A stretch of DNA of 64,000 bases, taken from contig CANQSF010000003.1 in NCBI GenBank assembly GCA_947626345.1, forward strand, positions 81,318 to 145,317, read 5' to 3'. The translations under genes and the position numbers were made by a program. The DNA is from an uncultured Oscillospiraceae bacterium (GTDB lineage Bacteria; Bacillota; Clostridia; Oscillospirales; Oscillospiraceae). Below are positions 34,532-44,154 of the stretch, one piece after another. Under the pieces are notes generated by a model. The model did not search any database. It worked only from the letters and a program-made list of their open reading frames with translations, and had not been told where the DNA came from. How positions within the stretch are numbered: the stretch's first letter is position 1; each line of letters begins with the position of its first letter.

Positions 34532-35800
34532 ATGAACTACAACAAGAAGAACGTGACCCAGGTGGACGTCAAGGGCAAGAAGGTGCTGCTGCGCTGCGAC
34601 TTCAACGTGCCCCGTGACAAGAAGACCAACGCCATCACGGACGACAAGCGTATCCGCGCGGCTCTGCCCACCATCCAGTATCTGCTGGACAACGGCGCCG
34701 CCGTTATCGCCTGCTCACATTTGGGCAAGCCGGAACCCAACTTTGAAAAATGGGTGAAGAAGCAGACCGAGAAGGGCAAGGACCCCGCCTCCCTCACCGA
34801 GGCCAAGTGGCAGAAGTCCCTGGACGAGCTGCGTATGGACGGCGTGGCCGCCCGCCTGGGCGAGCTGCTGGGCAAGAACGTCATCCTGGCGGAGGACGTG
34901 GTGGGCCCTGACGCCAAGGCCAAGGCCGCCGCGCTCCAGCCCGGCCAGATCATGCTGCTGCAGAACACCCGCTTCGAGAAGGGCGAGACCAAGAACGATC
35001 CCGCCTTCGCCAAGGAGCTGGCCGACATGGCGGAGCTGTTCGTGTCCGATGCCTTCGGCACCGTGCATCGCGCCCACGCCACCACCGCCGGCGTGACCGC
35101 CTATCTGCCTGCCGTCAGCGGCTTTTTGATCGGCAAGGAGCTGTCCATCATGGGCAAGGCTCTGGAGGATCCCGCCCGTCCCTTCGTGGCGATCCTGGGC
35201 GGCGCCAAGGTCTCCGATAAGATCGGCGTCATCGAGAACCTGCTGAACAAGGCCGACAAGATCATCATCGGCGGCGGCATGGCCTATACCTTCATCAAGG
35301 CCCAGGGCCATGAGGTGGGCGACAGCCTTCTGGAGGCCGACAAGGTGGAGTTCGCCCAGAAGATGATCGCCGACGCCAAGGCCAAGGGCGTGGAGCTGCT
35401 GCTGCCCGTGGATACGGTGGTGGCCAAGGAGTTCGCCGCCGAAGCCGAGGCCAAGACCGTCCCCTCCGACGCCATCCCCGCCGGCTGGCAGGGCCTGGAC
35501 ATCGGCGAGAAGACCCGGGAGCTGTTCGCCGGGGCCATCAAGGGCGCCGGCACCGTGGTGTGGAACGGCCCCATGGGCGTGTTCGAGTTCGATAAGTTCG
35601 CCGAGGGCACCCGTGCCGTGGCCCGTGCCGTGGCCGATTCCGGCGCGGTGAGCATCATCGGCGGCGGCGACAGCGCGGCGGCTGTGGAGCAGCTGGGCTT
35701 CGCCGACAAGATCACCCACATCTCCACCGGCGGCGGCGCTTCCCTGGAGTTCCTGGAAGGCAAGGAGCTGCCCGGCGTGGCCGCGCTGCAGGACGCGTAA
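34532..35800 (+). CDS. pgk: phosphoglycerate kinase with extra lysine-rich segment
   Basis: A 422-residue glycolytic kinase making ATP from 1,3-bisphosphoglycerate. It shows [19 protein letters not shown], the [14 protein letters not shown] signature, GGAKVSDKI and GGGDSAAAV. After SHLGKPEPN there is an insert of about 25 residues rich in Lys (around [15 protein letters not shown]) before the usual [10 protein letters not shown], which accounts for the length above the usual 395-400. The ATG at 34532 has GGAGG upstream. No gap gene is adjacent. Confidence 0.97.
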   Translation: MNYNKKNVTQVDVKGKKVLLRCDFNVPRDKKTNAITDDKRIRAALPTIQYLLDNGAAVIACSHLGKPEPNFEKWVKKQTEKGKDPASLTEAKWQKSLDELRMDGVAARLGELLGKNVILAEDVVGPDAKAKAAALQPGQIMLLQNTRFEKGETKNDPAFAKELADMAELFVSDAFGTVHRAHATTAGVTAYLPAVSGFLIGKELSIMGKALEDPARPFVAILGGAKVSDKIGVIENLLNKADKIIIGGGMAYTFIKAQGHEVGDSLLEADKVEFAQKMIADAKAKGVELLLPVDTVVAKEFAAEAEAKTVPSDAIPAGWQGLDIGEKTRELFAGAIKGAGTVVWNGPMGVFEFDKFAEGTRAVARAVADSGAVSIIGGGDSAAAVEQLGFADKITHISTGGGASLEFLEGKELPGVAALQDA

Positions 35801-35814
35801 GGAGAGCGCTTTTC

Positions 35815-36582
35815 ATGGACAAAAAACACCGCAATGCCCTGATCGCGGGCAACTGGAAAATGAATATGCTGGCCTCCCAGGTCCCTGCCTACTGGCAGGG
35901 CCTGGAGCCGGGCGCGAAGCTGGGCGAGGGCGTCTCCTCCGCGCTGTGCGTGCCCTTTCCCCTGATCCCCGCCGTGAAGGCGGCCCTGGCCGGCAGCCAG
36001 GTGAAGGTGGGCGCGCAGGACGTGTCCGCCCATGACAAGGGCGCTTACACCGGCGAGGTGTCCGCCGCGCAGCTGGCGGACCTGGGCGTGGACTACTGCA
36101 TCATCGGCCACAGCGAGCGCCGGGCCTATCACGCCGAGAGCGACGAGCTGGTCAACGCCAAGCTGAAGGCCCTGCTGGGCGCGGGAATCACCCCCATCAT
36201 GTGCTGCGGCGAGAGCCTGGAGCAGCGGGACGCGGGCGTGACCCTCTCCTTCGTGGAGAGCCAGATCAAGGGCGGCCTGGAGGGCATCTCCTCCGAGGAT
36301 ATGAAAAAGGTGGTCATCGCCTATGAGCCCATCTGGGCCATCGGCACCGGCCGCACCGCCACCGCGGAGCAGGCCCAGGAGGTCTGCGGCTATATCCGCG
36401 GCGTGCTGGCGAAGCTCTACGGCGAGAGCCTGGCCCAGGGCGTGCAGATCCTCTACGGCGGCAGCATGAACGGCAAGAACGCCGCCGAGCTGCTGGCCCA
36501 GCCCGACATCGACGGCGGCCTCATCGGCGGGGCCAGCCTGAAGCCGGAATTCGCGGACATCATCGGTGCTGCCAATGAGTAA
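35815..36582 (+). CDS. tpiA: triosephosphate isomerase
   Basis: A 255-residue TIM-barrel enzyme interconverting dihydroxyacetone phosphate and glyceraldehyde-3-phosphate. IAGNWKMNM near the start carries the substrate Lys, IIGHSERR the catalytic His and VIAYEPIWAIGTG the catalytic Glu. It lies between pgk and gpmI and overlaps the latter by 8 bases. Confidence 0.97.
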   Translation: MDKKHRNALIAGNWKMNMLASQVPAYWQGLEPGAKLGEGVSSALCVPFPLIPAVKAALAGSQVKVGAQDVSAHDKGAYTGEVSAAQLADLGVDYCIIGHSERRAYHAESDELVNAKLKALLGAGITPIMCCGESLEQRDAGVTLSFVESQIKGGLEGISSEDMKKVVIAYEPIWAIGTGRTATAEQAQEVCGYIRGVLAKLYGESLAQGVQILYGGSMNGKNAAELLAQPDIDGGLIGGASLKPEFADIIGAANE

Positions 36583-38095
36583 GAGACCGACTGTACTTTT
36601 GATCATGGACGGGTTCGGCCTGGCCCCGGCGTCGGAGTGGAACGCCGTGTCCGTGGCCAAGACCCCGGTGCTGGACAGTCTGTTCGCCCAGTACCCCAAC
36701 ACCCAGCTGCAGGCCAGCGGAGAGGACGTAGGACTGCCCGCCGGCCAGATCGGCAACTCCGAGGTGGGCCACACCAACATCGGCGCGGGCCGGGTGGTGT
36801 TCCAGCCCCTGCCCCGGATCAGCCGCGCGGTGGACGACGGCAGTTTCTTTGAAAACCCCGCCTACTGCTCCGCCATGGATGCGGCCGCGGAGAGCGGGCA
36901 TCCTGTGCATGTGCTGGGCCTTTTGTCCGACGGCGGCGTGCACAGCCACATCAAGCACATTTTCGCCCTGGTGGACATGGCGAAGAAGCGTGGCGTGAAG
37001 CAGTGCTACGTCCACTGCTTCCTGGACGGCCGGGACGTGCCGCCCTCCTCCGGACAGGGCTACGTGCAGATGCTGGCCGACCACTGCGCCCAGATCGGCT
37101 ACGGCGCCATCGCCACGGTCCAGGGCCGCTTCTGGGGCATGGACCGGGATAAGCGCTGGGAGCGGCTGGAGAAGGGCTATCGGGCCATCGTCTGCGGCGA
37201 GGGCGGCATGGAGCCCGATCCGGTAAAGGCCGTGGGCGCCAGCTACGCCGCCGGCGTCACTGACGAGTTCATGGAGCCGGTGGTGTGCGATCCCGCCGGT
37301 ACCATCCAGGCCGGCGACAGCGTGATCTTCGCCAACTTCCGGCCCGACCGGGCCCGGGAGATGACCTGGGCGCTGATGAAGCCGAACTTCGACGGCTTTG
37401 CCCTGCCCAAGGGCCACTTTGATCTGCACTACGTGTGCACTGCCCAGTACGACGAGGCCATGACGGAGCTGCCCATCGCCTTCCCGCCGGAGGTGCTGGA
37501 GGATACCTTTGGGGAGATCGTCAGCCGCGCCGGCATGAAGCAGCTGCGCATCGCGGAGACGGAGAAGTACGCACACGTGACGTTCTTCTTCAATGGCGGC
37601 GTGGAGCGGACCTATCCCGGCGAGGACCGGGTGCTGGTGCCGTCCCCCAAGGAGTACGCCACCTACGACCTGATCCCCCAGATGAGCGCGGAGACTGTCA
37701 CCGCCAAGGCGGTGGAGCGCATCGCCTCCGGCGCGTATGACACGGTGATCATGAACCTGGCCAACTGCGATATGGTTGGCCACACCGGCGTCATGGACGC
37801 GGCGGTGAAGGCCGTGGAGACTGTGGACGCCTGCGTTGGCAAGGTCTGGGACGCGGTGGAGAGGGCCGGCGGCGTGCTGCTGGTCACCGCCGACCACGGC
37901 AACGCCGACAAGATGCGGGCCGAGGACGGCACGCCCCACACCGCCCACACCACCAATCCGGTGCCCTTCATCATGTGCGGCGCGGGGGACGTGAAGCTCC
38001 ATCCCGGCCGCCTGGCGGACATCGCGCCCACCATGCTCCACCTGATGGGGCTGGAGCAGCCCAAGGCCATGACAGGCGAGTGCCTGATCAACTGA
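36575..38095 (+). CDS. gpmI: phosphoglycerate mutase, cofactor-independent
   Basis: A 506-residue manganese-dependent mutase of the alkaline phosphatase superfamily. LLIMDGFGLAP is at the start, the active-site Ser lies in QIGNSEVGHTNIGAGR (about residue 60), and NCDMVGHTGVMDAA and TADHGNADKM hold the C-terminal metal ligands. The ATG at 36575 lies inside the end of tpiA; a GTG three codons earlier is also in frame. Confidence 0.97.
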   Translation: MSKRPTVLLIMDGFGLAPASEWNAVSVAKTPVLDSLFAQYPNTQLQASGEDVGLPAGQIGNSEVGHTNIGAGRVVFQPLPRISRAVDDGSFFENPAYCSAMDAAAESGHPVHVLGLLSDGGVHSHIKHIFALVDMAKKRGVKQCYVHCFLDGRDVPPSSGQGYVQMLADHCAQIGYGAIATVQGRFWGMDRDKRWERLEKGYRAIVCGEGGMEPDPVKAVGASYAAGVTDEFMEPVVCDPAGTIQAGDSVIFANFRPDRAREMTWALMKPNFDGFALPKGHFDLHYVCTAQYDEAMTELPIAFPPEVLEDTFGEIVSRAGMKQLRIAETEKYAHVTFFFNGGVERTYPGEDRVLVPSPKEYATYDLIPQMSAETVTAKAVERIASGAYDTVIMNLANCDMVGHTGVMDAAVKAVETVDACVGKVWDAVERAGGVLLVTADHGNADKMRAEDGTPHTAHTTNPVPFIMCGAGDVKLHPGRLADIAPTMLHLMGLEQPKAMTGECLIN

Positions 38096-39421
<1,326 letters not shown>

Positions 39422-39445
39422 AAACTTCGTTCTGACCCCAACAAC

Positions 39446-39475
39446 TGTATAAATTGGTGTTTCCAGGGCAACAAT
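39446..39475 (+). promoter_or_regulatory. sigma-F-type promoter of spoIIQ
   Basis: TGTATA (39446-39451), 15 bp, GGCAACAAT (39467-39475) matches the forespore sigma-F consensus (WGYATA, about 15 bp, GGNRANAHT) at every defined position. spoIIQ is a sigma-F gene in B. subtilis. The promoter lies within the left arm and loop of the eno terminator, so the expected start, near 39482, leaves out most of the left arm. Confidence 0.7.
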
Positions 39476-39500
39476 AGCCTTCGGAAACACCAATTTTTTT
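39451..39500 (+). terminator. Rho-independent terminator of eno
   Basis: AAATTGGTGTTTCC (39451-39464) pairs perfectly with GGAAACACCAATTT (39483-39496), followed by a run of T to 39500. The 18-base loop contains a sigma-F -10 element. Confidence 0.9.
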
Positions 39501-39515
39501 GGAGGGTCAAAACAA

Positions 39516-40295
39516 ATGGAAAACAAGCACGGGTCCGGCGCCAAGGCCGGGTCCCTGGGGGGAAAGGGCTTCTACATAGTCCTTTTCCTGTGCGCGGCGG
39601 TGATCGGCGTCTCCCTTTGGATCATGCTCACCGACGCGGGGACTAATGTAGAAGACGTGATGGCAGAGGAACCGGTGGTGGACGTGTCCGGCGCGTTCGT
39701 GACCATGATCCCGGCGGACGAGGGGATGCGTACCGAGCAGGAGCAGCAGCAGCAGGAAGCCCAGCCCGCCGCCGACGCCGGCGGCGCGGAGGACGGCGGA
39801 CAGACGCCTGCGGAGGAGAACGCCTCCCAGCAGGAGGAGCCTCCCGCGCAGGAGGTCTTTTCCGAGACGGTGACCAGCTACGTGTGGCCGGTGCGGGGCA
39901 CGGTGCAGACGCCCTATTCCGTGGAGAAGCTGCTGTATGACAACACCATGGCCGACTGGCGGACCCACGACGGCGTGGACGTGGCCTGCGCCCAGGGCGA
40001 ACAGGTGATGGCGGCCGCCGGCGGCACGGTGGTGGGCGTCTCCAATGACGATCTGCTGGGGACCATGGTGGAGATCGACCACGGCAACGGCACCCACTCC
40101 CTCTACGCCAACCTGGCGGCGGAGCCGCCGGTATCGGTGGGCCAGGTGGTCACCATGGGCCAGATCATCGGCTCCGTGGGCAGTACGGCCCTGGGGGAGA
40201 TCAACCAGGTCAGCCATCTCCACTTCGCCATGACGAAGGACGCCTTGAGCACGGACCCCATGGACTATCTGCCCGAGGAAGGGCTGGCTGAATAA
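39516..40295 (+). CDS. spoIIQ: SpoIIQ-like forespore LytM (M23) protein
   Basis: A 259-residue protein with one N-terminal membrane helix (about residues 20-39), a Glu/Gln/Pro-rich linker (about 68-112) and a LytM domain (about 125-255). The zinc-site residues are kept: WRTHDGVDVA and VSHLHFAM, so unlike B. subtilis SpoIIQ it may be a true endopeptidase or metal binder, as in Clostridioides. It partners SpoIIIAH across the intermembrane space during engulfment. The sigma-F-type promoter upstream supports the assignment. Confidence 0.85.
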   Translation: MENKHGSGAKAGSLGGKGFYIVLFLCAAVIGVSLWIMLTDAGTNVEDVMAEEPVVDVSGAFVTMIPADEGMRTEQEQQQQEAQPAADAGGAEDGGQTPAEENASQQEEPPAQEVFSETVTSYVWPVRGTVQTPYSVEKLLYDNTMADWRTHDGVDVACAQGEQVMAAAGGTVVGVSNDDLLGTMVEIDHGNGTHSLYANLAAEPPVSVGQVVTMGQIIGSVGSTALGEINQVSHLHFAMTKDALSTDPMDYLPEEGLAE

Positions 40296-40330
40296 TTTGA
40301 CGAAAAAAGCGGCGGGTGATGCCCGGTGCT

Positions 40331-40380
40331 CGTAAGACAGTACGACCCCGAAAAAACGAACATCTAGCAACTGTCTTACG
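40331..40380 (+). ncRNA. structured element 0, short version
   Basis: CGTAAGACAG (40331-40340) pairs with CTGTCTTACG (40371-40380). The loop begins TACGACCCCG, like the AATAGACCCCG of element 1, and the segment after the stem ends in ATCGAAC as in element 1. It looks like an abbreviated copy. Confidence 0.4.
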
Positions 40381-40403
40381 GAATTGGAATCGAACAACAG
40401 ATA

Positions 40404-40430
40404 GCGGATGGCGCATTTTGCACCATCCGC
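40404..40430 (+). repeat. GC-rich hairpin
   Basis: GCGGATGG (40404-40411) pairs with CCATCCGC (40423-40430), with two more pairs inside. A weak T-rich stretch follows, so it could act as a terminator of spoIIQ. Confidence 0.5.
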
Positions 40431-40440
40431 TGCCTGCTTT

Positions 40441-40584
40441 GAATTGCTTAAAAACTTTGAAGTATATGACGCAATAGACCCCGGTTTTTGAGGTGTGCCG
40501 TATAGTATCATTACCCCCTTACTTTGACGACCTGAACCCGTTGTGCCGCAAGGGGTCTGACCGGCCAAAAGCGTCACATCGAAC
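40441..40584 (+). ncRNA. structured element 1 of a tandem pair
   Basis: Outer stem TGACGC (40467-40472)/GCGTCA (40571-40576); next GACCCC (40477-40482) can pair with GGGGTC (40552-40557); a 3' hairpin CCC-TTG/CAA-GGG lies at 40537-40554. It aligns along about 145 bases with element 2, sharing TGCTTAAA upstream, TAGACCC, GGTGT, TTACCCCC, AAGGGGTC and ACATCGA. The function is unknown. Confidence 0.5.
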
Positions 40585-40618
40585 CCTTGTTTTCACGAAA
40601 ATCCGTGTGCAGAGTCAA

Positions 40619-40760
40619 ATGCTTAAAGAGTTTTAAGTTTGTCCGCATATAGACCCTCGTTTTCGGGTGTTTCCATATACTACCCTTACCCCCCTACGTT
40701 TAACGGCTCTAAGCCCTTGCGACAGAAGGGGTCCAGAGCGCCTAAATGCGGACATCGACC
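40619..40760 (+). ncRNA. structured element 2 of a tandem pair
   Basis: Outer stem TGTCCGCAT (40640-40648)/ATGCGGACA (40746-40754); GACCC (40652-40656)/GGGTC (40729-40733); 3' hairpin CCCTT (40714-40718)/AAGGG (40726-40730). Compared with element 1 the outer stem has three consecutive compensatory pair changes, which suggests a conserved RNA (or single-strand DNA) fold. Confidence 0.5.
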
Positions 40761-40793
40761 GCTGATGTGTGAGGTAAGGAAAAAGATACTGCG

Positions 40794-40828
40794 AGAGGGG
40801 CGACAGCGGAAATGGCTGTCGCTCCTCT
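40794..40828 (+). repeat. 14-bp hairpin
   Basis: AGAGGGGCGACAGC (40794-40807) pairs with GCTGTCGCTCCTCT (40815-40828) with one wobble, loop GGAAATG. Confidence 0.6.
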
Positions 40829-40859
40829 TACATACAGGGAGAGCGGAAGCGGGCGGGGT

Positions 40860-40902
40860 TGTCAATGGCGGATCGGAGAGCTGTTCATCTTGACCATTGA
40901 CA
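40860..40902 (+). repeat. 9-bp inverted repeat
   Basis: TGTCAATGG (40860-40868) pairs with CCATTGACA (40894-40902) around a 25-base centre. It lies just past the end of the minus-strand KTR gene. Confidence 0.5.
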
Positions 40903-40918
40903 GCAACGGCGGCATCTG

Positions 40919-41134
40919 CTAGGGATGCTTGTACTGGAAGCGTGGCCGGGGTGCTGTTTCAGGCTCGTCATTAATCACCATCTTCATCTGGATGATGCTG
41001 ACGTTATGTTCCTGCTTGCACTTCGGACAAAAGAGGGGAAAGTTCAGTAAAACACTATCTGGATTTACTTTTATCCTTGTCTTTCCATGGCAACCAGGGC
41101 AATGTACCCATTTTGATTGTAGCTCGTCATTCAT
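40919..41134 (-). CDS. cysteine-rich KTR domain protein
   Basis: A 71-residue zinc-ribbon protein: CPGCHGKTR and CPKCKQEHNVSI give two Cys pairs, with the KTR motif that names the family and the usual LLNFPLFCPKC. Such proteins are found mostly beside Tn916-like conjugative elements; their role is unknown. The ATG at 41134 is chosen; a TTG four codons upstream is in frame. No integrase or excisionase is adjacent, so this is probably a remnant. Confidence 0.8.
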   Translation of the reverse strand: MNDELQSKWVHCPGCHGKTRIKVNPDSVLLNFPLFCPKCKQEHNVSIIQMKMVINDEPETAPRPRFQYKHP

Positions 41135-41177
41135 TCGTTTCACCAACCATTATTGGCTTGGATAGCCCATTTTTATA

Positions 41178-42830
41178 TTAACTAAAGCGCACCGTAATGA
41201 CCGTACCTTTCCCAAGATTACTTTCCAGACTTATCTCCGCCCCCAGAACAAGGGCGGCGTGTTTTACGATGGAAAGGCCCAGGCCCGTTCCGCCACTGGC
41301 CTTGCTGCGGCTCTTGTCCACCCGGTAGAAGCGCTCAAATATGCGTTCCTGCTGATCCGGCGGGATGCCTATGCCGTCGTCGGACACGGTGAGTACCGCC
41401 CCCGTGCCATCCCCACGGGCGTCCACGGTCACATGACCACCCTCACGGTTGTATTTGATCGCGTTGTCGCAAAGGTTGAATACGATGCTATGAACAAGCT
41501 GCGGAATGCCGCTTATAGGGGCCGGTCCACCGGTGAGCGAGAGGGCCACGCTCGCCTTGCCTGCCCGGGCCTGCAGGTCACGGACAACAGACTCGGATAC
41601 CGCGTAGAGGTCCGTGTTCTCAAAGTGCATATCTCCCATGTCCTCGTCCAGATGGGAGAGGCTGATGATGTCGCTGATGAGCTGCATCATTCGCTGTGCC
41701 TCGGCACAAATCTTCCCGGCAAAGGGCTGTACGTCCTCCTGTTTCGCTATGCCGTTTTGGATGAGTTCCGCATAGCCGGATATGGTCTGAAGAGGCGTTT
41801 TCAATTCGTGAGATACATTGGCGGTAAACTCCCGGCGCATCCTCTCAGCTTCGGCTTTCTCCGTAATATCCAGCAATAGCAGCGCCGCACCGGATACCTT
41901 CCCCTCAGAAATGATAGGGTTGGCGTTGATCAGATATTGCCGGTCCCGGATGGTAACAGACTTTTCCTCACGGGACCCGGCCAGCGCTCTGTTCAGAGCG
42001 TGTTGGATGTCCAAGTCGCGGCTGAGCGAGATCAGGTCTTTCCCCGTACAGGACCCCTCTGCCCCCAGCAGGTTCATGGCCGCCGGGTTGATGGCCAGAA
42101 CGCGCCCTGTTTGGTCCAGTAGGATCATACCCTCCGACATACCGCCGATGATGGCTTCCAGTTCGTTCTGCCGGCGCTGAAGTTCTGTCTGCTGGGCTTT
42201 CAGTTGGCTCTGCTGGCCGTCCAGACGGCGCAGCAGGGGGGATATTTCCTCATATCCTTCATTCTCAAGCGGCCTGTCCAGATCCACCGCATTGAGCGGT
42301 TGTACGATGCGCCTGGAAAGCCGCCGGGCCAGCAGCACAGACGCGATTAGTGCGATGACGATGACTGCGGCGAAGCCCTGTCCCACTCCCAAAAGCATGG
42401 TAAGTACGGTGTTCTGCGCGATCGCAAGGCGAAGCACTGTTCCATCTTCCAAACGCTGGGCCGCATAGAGGAACCGCTCCATAAGCGTGGAGGAGTACCG
42501 CTGGCTCTCACCAAAACCGCTGGAAAGCGCCTGTTGTACCTCTGCGCGTTCCAGATGGTTCTCCATAGTATCATTGTCTGCGTCGCTGTCATAGAGGACG
42601 CTTCCATCCTCGTCGATCCAGGTGATCCGATAGTCCCGGATGTCCATATCGTCAAAATACTTCATTCCGCCCAGTTCCACACCTTGAGCGGCAAGCTGGG
42701 TCTGCATACGAAGCTGTGTCTGCTCTATGCGGGAAAAATATCCGTACAGCACTACCATGATGAGGACTACCGACGCAAGAAAAACGGTAAAAGCCACCAG
42801 ACACAGTGAATGAAATATCTTTTTTGTCAT
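41178..42830 (-). CDS. phoR: phosphate-sensing histidine kinase PhoR
   Basis: A 550-residue membrane kinase: membrane helix at about residues 8-30, extracellular sensor to about 145, second helix about 147-168, HAMP-like linker, PAS domain (about 222-320) and kinase core with FTANVSHELKTPLQ (phospho-His), NLCDNAIKYN, DDGIGIPPDQQ and GGTGLGLSIVK. It overlaps phoB by 4 bases and is the last gene of the pst operon. It senses phosphate state through PstSCAB-PhoU. Confidence 0.92.
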   Translation of the reverse strand: MTKKIFHSLCLVAFTVFLASVVLIMVVLYGYFSRIEQTQLRMQTQLAAQGVELGGMKYFDDMDIRDYRITWIDEDGSVLYDSDADNDTMENHLERAEVQQALSSGFGESQRYSSTLMERFLYAAQRLEDGTVLRLAIAQNTVLTMLLGVGQGFAAVIVIALIASVLLARRLSRRIVQPLNAVDLDRPLENEGYEEISPLLRRLDGQQSQLKAQQTELQRRQNELEAIIGGMSEGMILLDQTGRVLAINPAAMNLLGAEGSCTGKDLISLSRDLDIQHALNRALAGSREEKSVTIRDRQYLINANPIISEGKVSGAALLLLDITEKAEAERMRREFTANVSHELKTPLQTISGYAELIQNGIAKQEDVQPFAGKICAEAQRMMQLISDIISLSHLDEDMGDMHFENTDLYAVSESVVRDLQARAGKASVALSLTGGPAPISGIPQLVHSIVFNLCDNAIKYNREGGHVTVDARGDGTGAVLTVSDDGIGIPPDQQERIFERFYRVDKSRSKASGGTGLGLSIVKHAALVLGAEISLESNLGKGTVITVRFS

Positions 42831-43507
42831 TGAGGCGCCTCCATCCGATACCCTACGCCTCGGACTGTGCGGATATACTCACCGCATGGTCCCAGCTTTA
42901 GGCGCAGAGAGCTTACATGCACGTCTACCGTCCGTGTCTCACCGGCAAACTCCGCATCCCATATATTCTCCAACAAGCTCTCTCGGTCAAAGACCTTCCC
43001 AGGGTGGGCCATCATAAGCCGCAACAGCTCGTACTCTTTCAGTGTCAACGCCACCCGCTCGCCTTGGACCGTCACCGTATGCTCTGATGTGTCAAGCGTA
43101 AGGTCGCCCATACGCAGTACGACCGGCTCTTGTTCCGCTCCGGCCCGACGCAGCACCGCCTTGATCCGGGAGACCATCTCCATCATGCCGAAGGGCTTGG
43201 CAAGATAATCGTCCGCGCCCCGGTCCAGGCCCGTCACCTTGTCAAATTCCGTGCCCTTGGCCGTTGCCATGATGACAGGGATGCCCGCCGTTGCCGGTTT
43301 GGCCCGCAGCTTTTCCAGCACCTGTAAGCCGTCCTCGCCGGGGAGCATGATGTCCAGCAGGACCAGCTGGGGCACGGTCTGGCCCATGGCCTTCCAAAAA
43401 CTCCCGCTCTCAGCGAACCCCCGGCTCTCAAAACCGGCAGCGTTCAACGTATAGAGGATCAGATTGCGGATGGCGTCGTCATCCTCCAAACAATAAATCA
43501 AACTCAC
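42827..43507 (-). CDS. phoB: phosphate response regulator PhoB/PhoP
   Basis: A 226-residue OmpR-type regulator. The receiver has EDD at residues 8-10, phosphorylation site Asp 52 (LVLLDIMLPGED) and the KPF switch; the C-terminal winged helix has LTLKEYELLRLMMAHPG and RTVDVHVSSLRLKLG. The GTG at 43507 lies in a GTGA overlap with phoU, with GGGAGGTGAC upstream. It likely binds the direct repeats near 47640. Confidence 0.93.
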   Translation of the reverse strand: MSLIYCLEDDDAIRNLILYTLNAAGFESRGFAESGSFWKAMGQTVPQLVLLDIMLPGEDGLQVLEKLRAKPATAGIPVIMATAKGTEFDKVTGLDRGADDYLAKPFGMMEMVSRIKAVLRRAGAEQEPVVLRMGDLTLDTSEHTVTVQGERVALTLKEYELLRLMMAHPGKVFDRESLLENIWDAEFAGETRTVDVHVSSLRLKLGPCGEYIRTVRGVGYRMEAPQ

Positions 43508-44154
43508 GGTGTCACCTCCCTGTCGCCGGTGATGGAAAATACCACCCACTTGGCGATATTCACCGCATGGTCGCCTATTCGCTCCAGGTACTTCACGATC
43601 ATCAGCAGGTCCAGCGCCTGCTCCGCGTCCGTCTCCGCGCTGCGTACTCGCTGGATCAGAAGCCTTTTTACCTTTGAAAAGTAACCGTCTACCACATCGT
43701 CATAAGCGATGACCGCCTGTGCTGCGGCCACATCCTGTGCCACAAAAGCGTCCAGGCTGTCCGTTACCATTTTGATAACAGCCCGCGCCATAGCGGAAAT
43801 GTCCTCCGTCTCATCGGCTGCGGTCAGCTCTGCCACCGTGATGATTTCAGCGATGTCGCCGGAATTATCCCCGATGCGTTCCATATCCGTCACCATCTTC
43901 AGCGCCGCAGAAATGACGCGAAGATCAGTAGCCACTGGCTGCTGTTGCAGCAGGAGCTTCAGGCACAGCCCCTCGATCTGCCTCTCCTTCTCGTCGATCT
44001 GGACAGACAGATCGGGGACCGAGCGGGCCAGCGCAAGGTCCCTCTCGGCAAGTGCCTTGGCCGATTTTGCAATAGCATTTTCACACAGCGCACCCATGGT
44101 GATGAGTTCCCGGTTGAGCGTTGACAGCTGTTCGTCAAATTTGGATCGCATCAT
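43504..44154 (-). CDS. phoU: phosphate transport regulator PhoU
   Basis: A 216-residue all-helical protein with two PhoU repeats (residues about 15-100 and 118-205), starting [16 protein letters not shown] and containing the metal-cluster pattern E...D near [11 protein letters not shown] and [13 protein letters not shown]. It keeps PhoR inactive when phosphate is plentiful. Two adjacent ATG codons can serve as start, overlapping the pstB stop. Confidence 0.95.
   Translation of the reverse strand: MMRSKFDEQLSTLNRELITMGALCENAIAKSAKALAERDLALARSVPDLSVQIDEKERQIEGLCLKLLLQQQPVATDLRVISAALKMVTDMERIGDNSGDIAEIITVAELTAADETEDISAMARAVIKMVTDSLDAFVAQDVAAAQAVIAYDDVVDGYFSKVKRLLIQRVRSAETDAEQALDLLMIVKYLERIGDHAVNIAKWVVFSITGDREVTP

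Larger units (their letters stand above)
40296..40918 (+). other. gene-free 620-bp stretch with serial stem-loops
   Basis: No credible gene lies here. It holds, in order: a 10-bp stem, a GC-rich hairpin, two homologous structured elements, and two more long hairpins. It lies between spoIIQ and a KTR-type mobile-element gene. It may be a large non-coding RNA or a mobile-element remnant. Confidence 0.6.
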
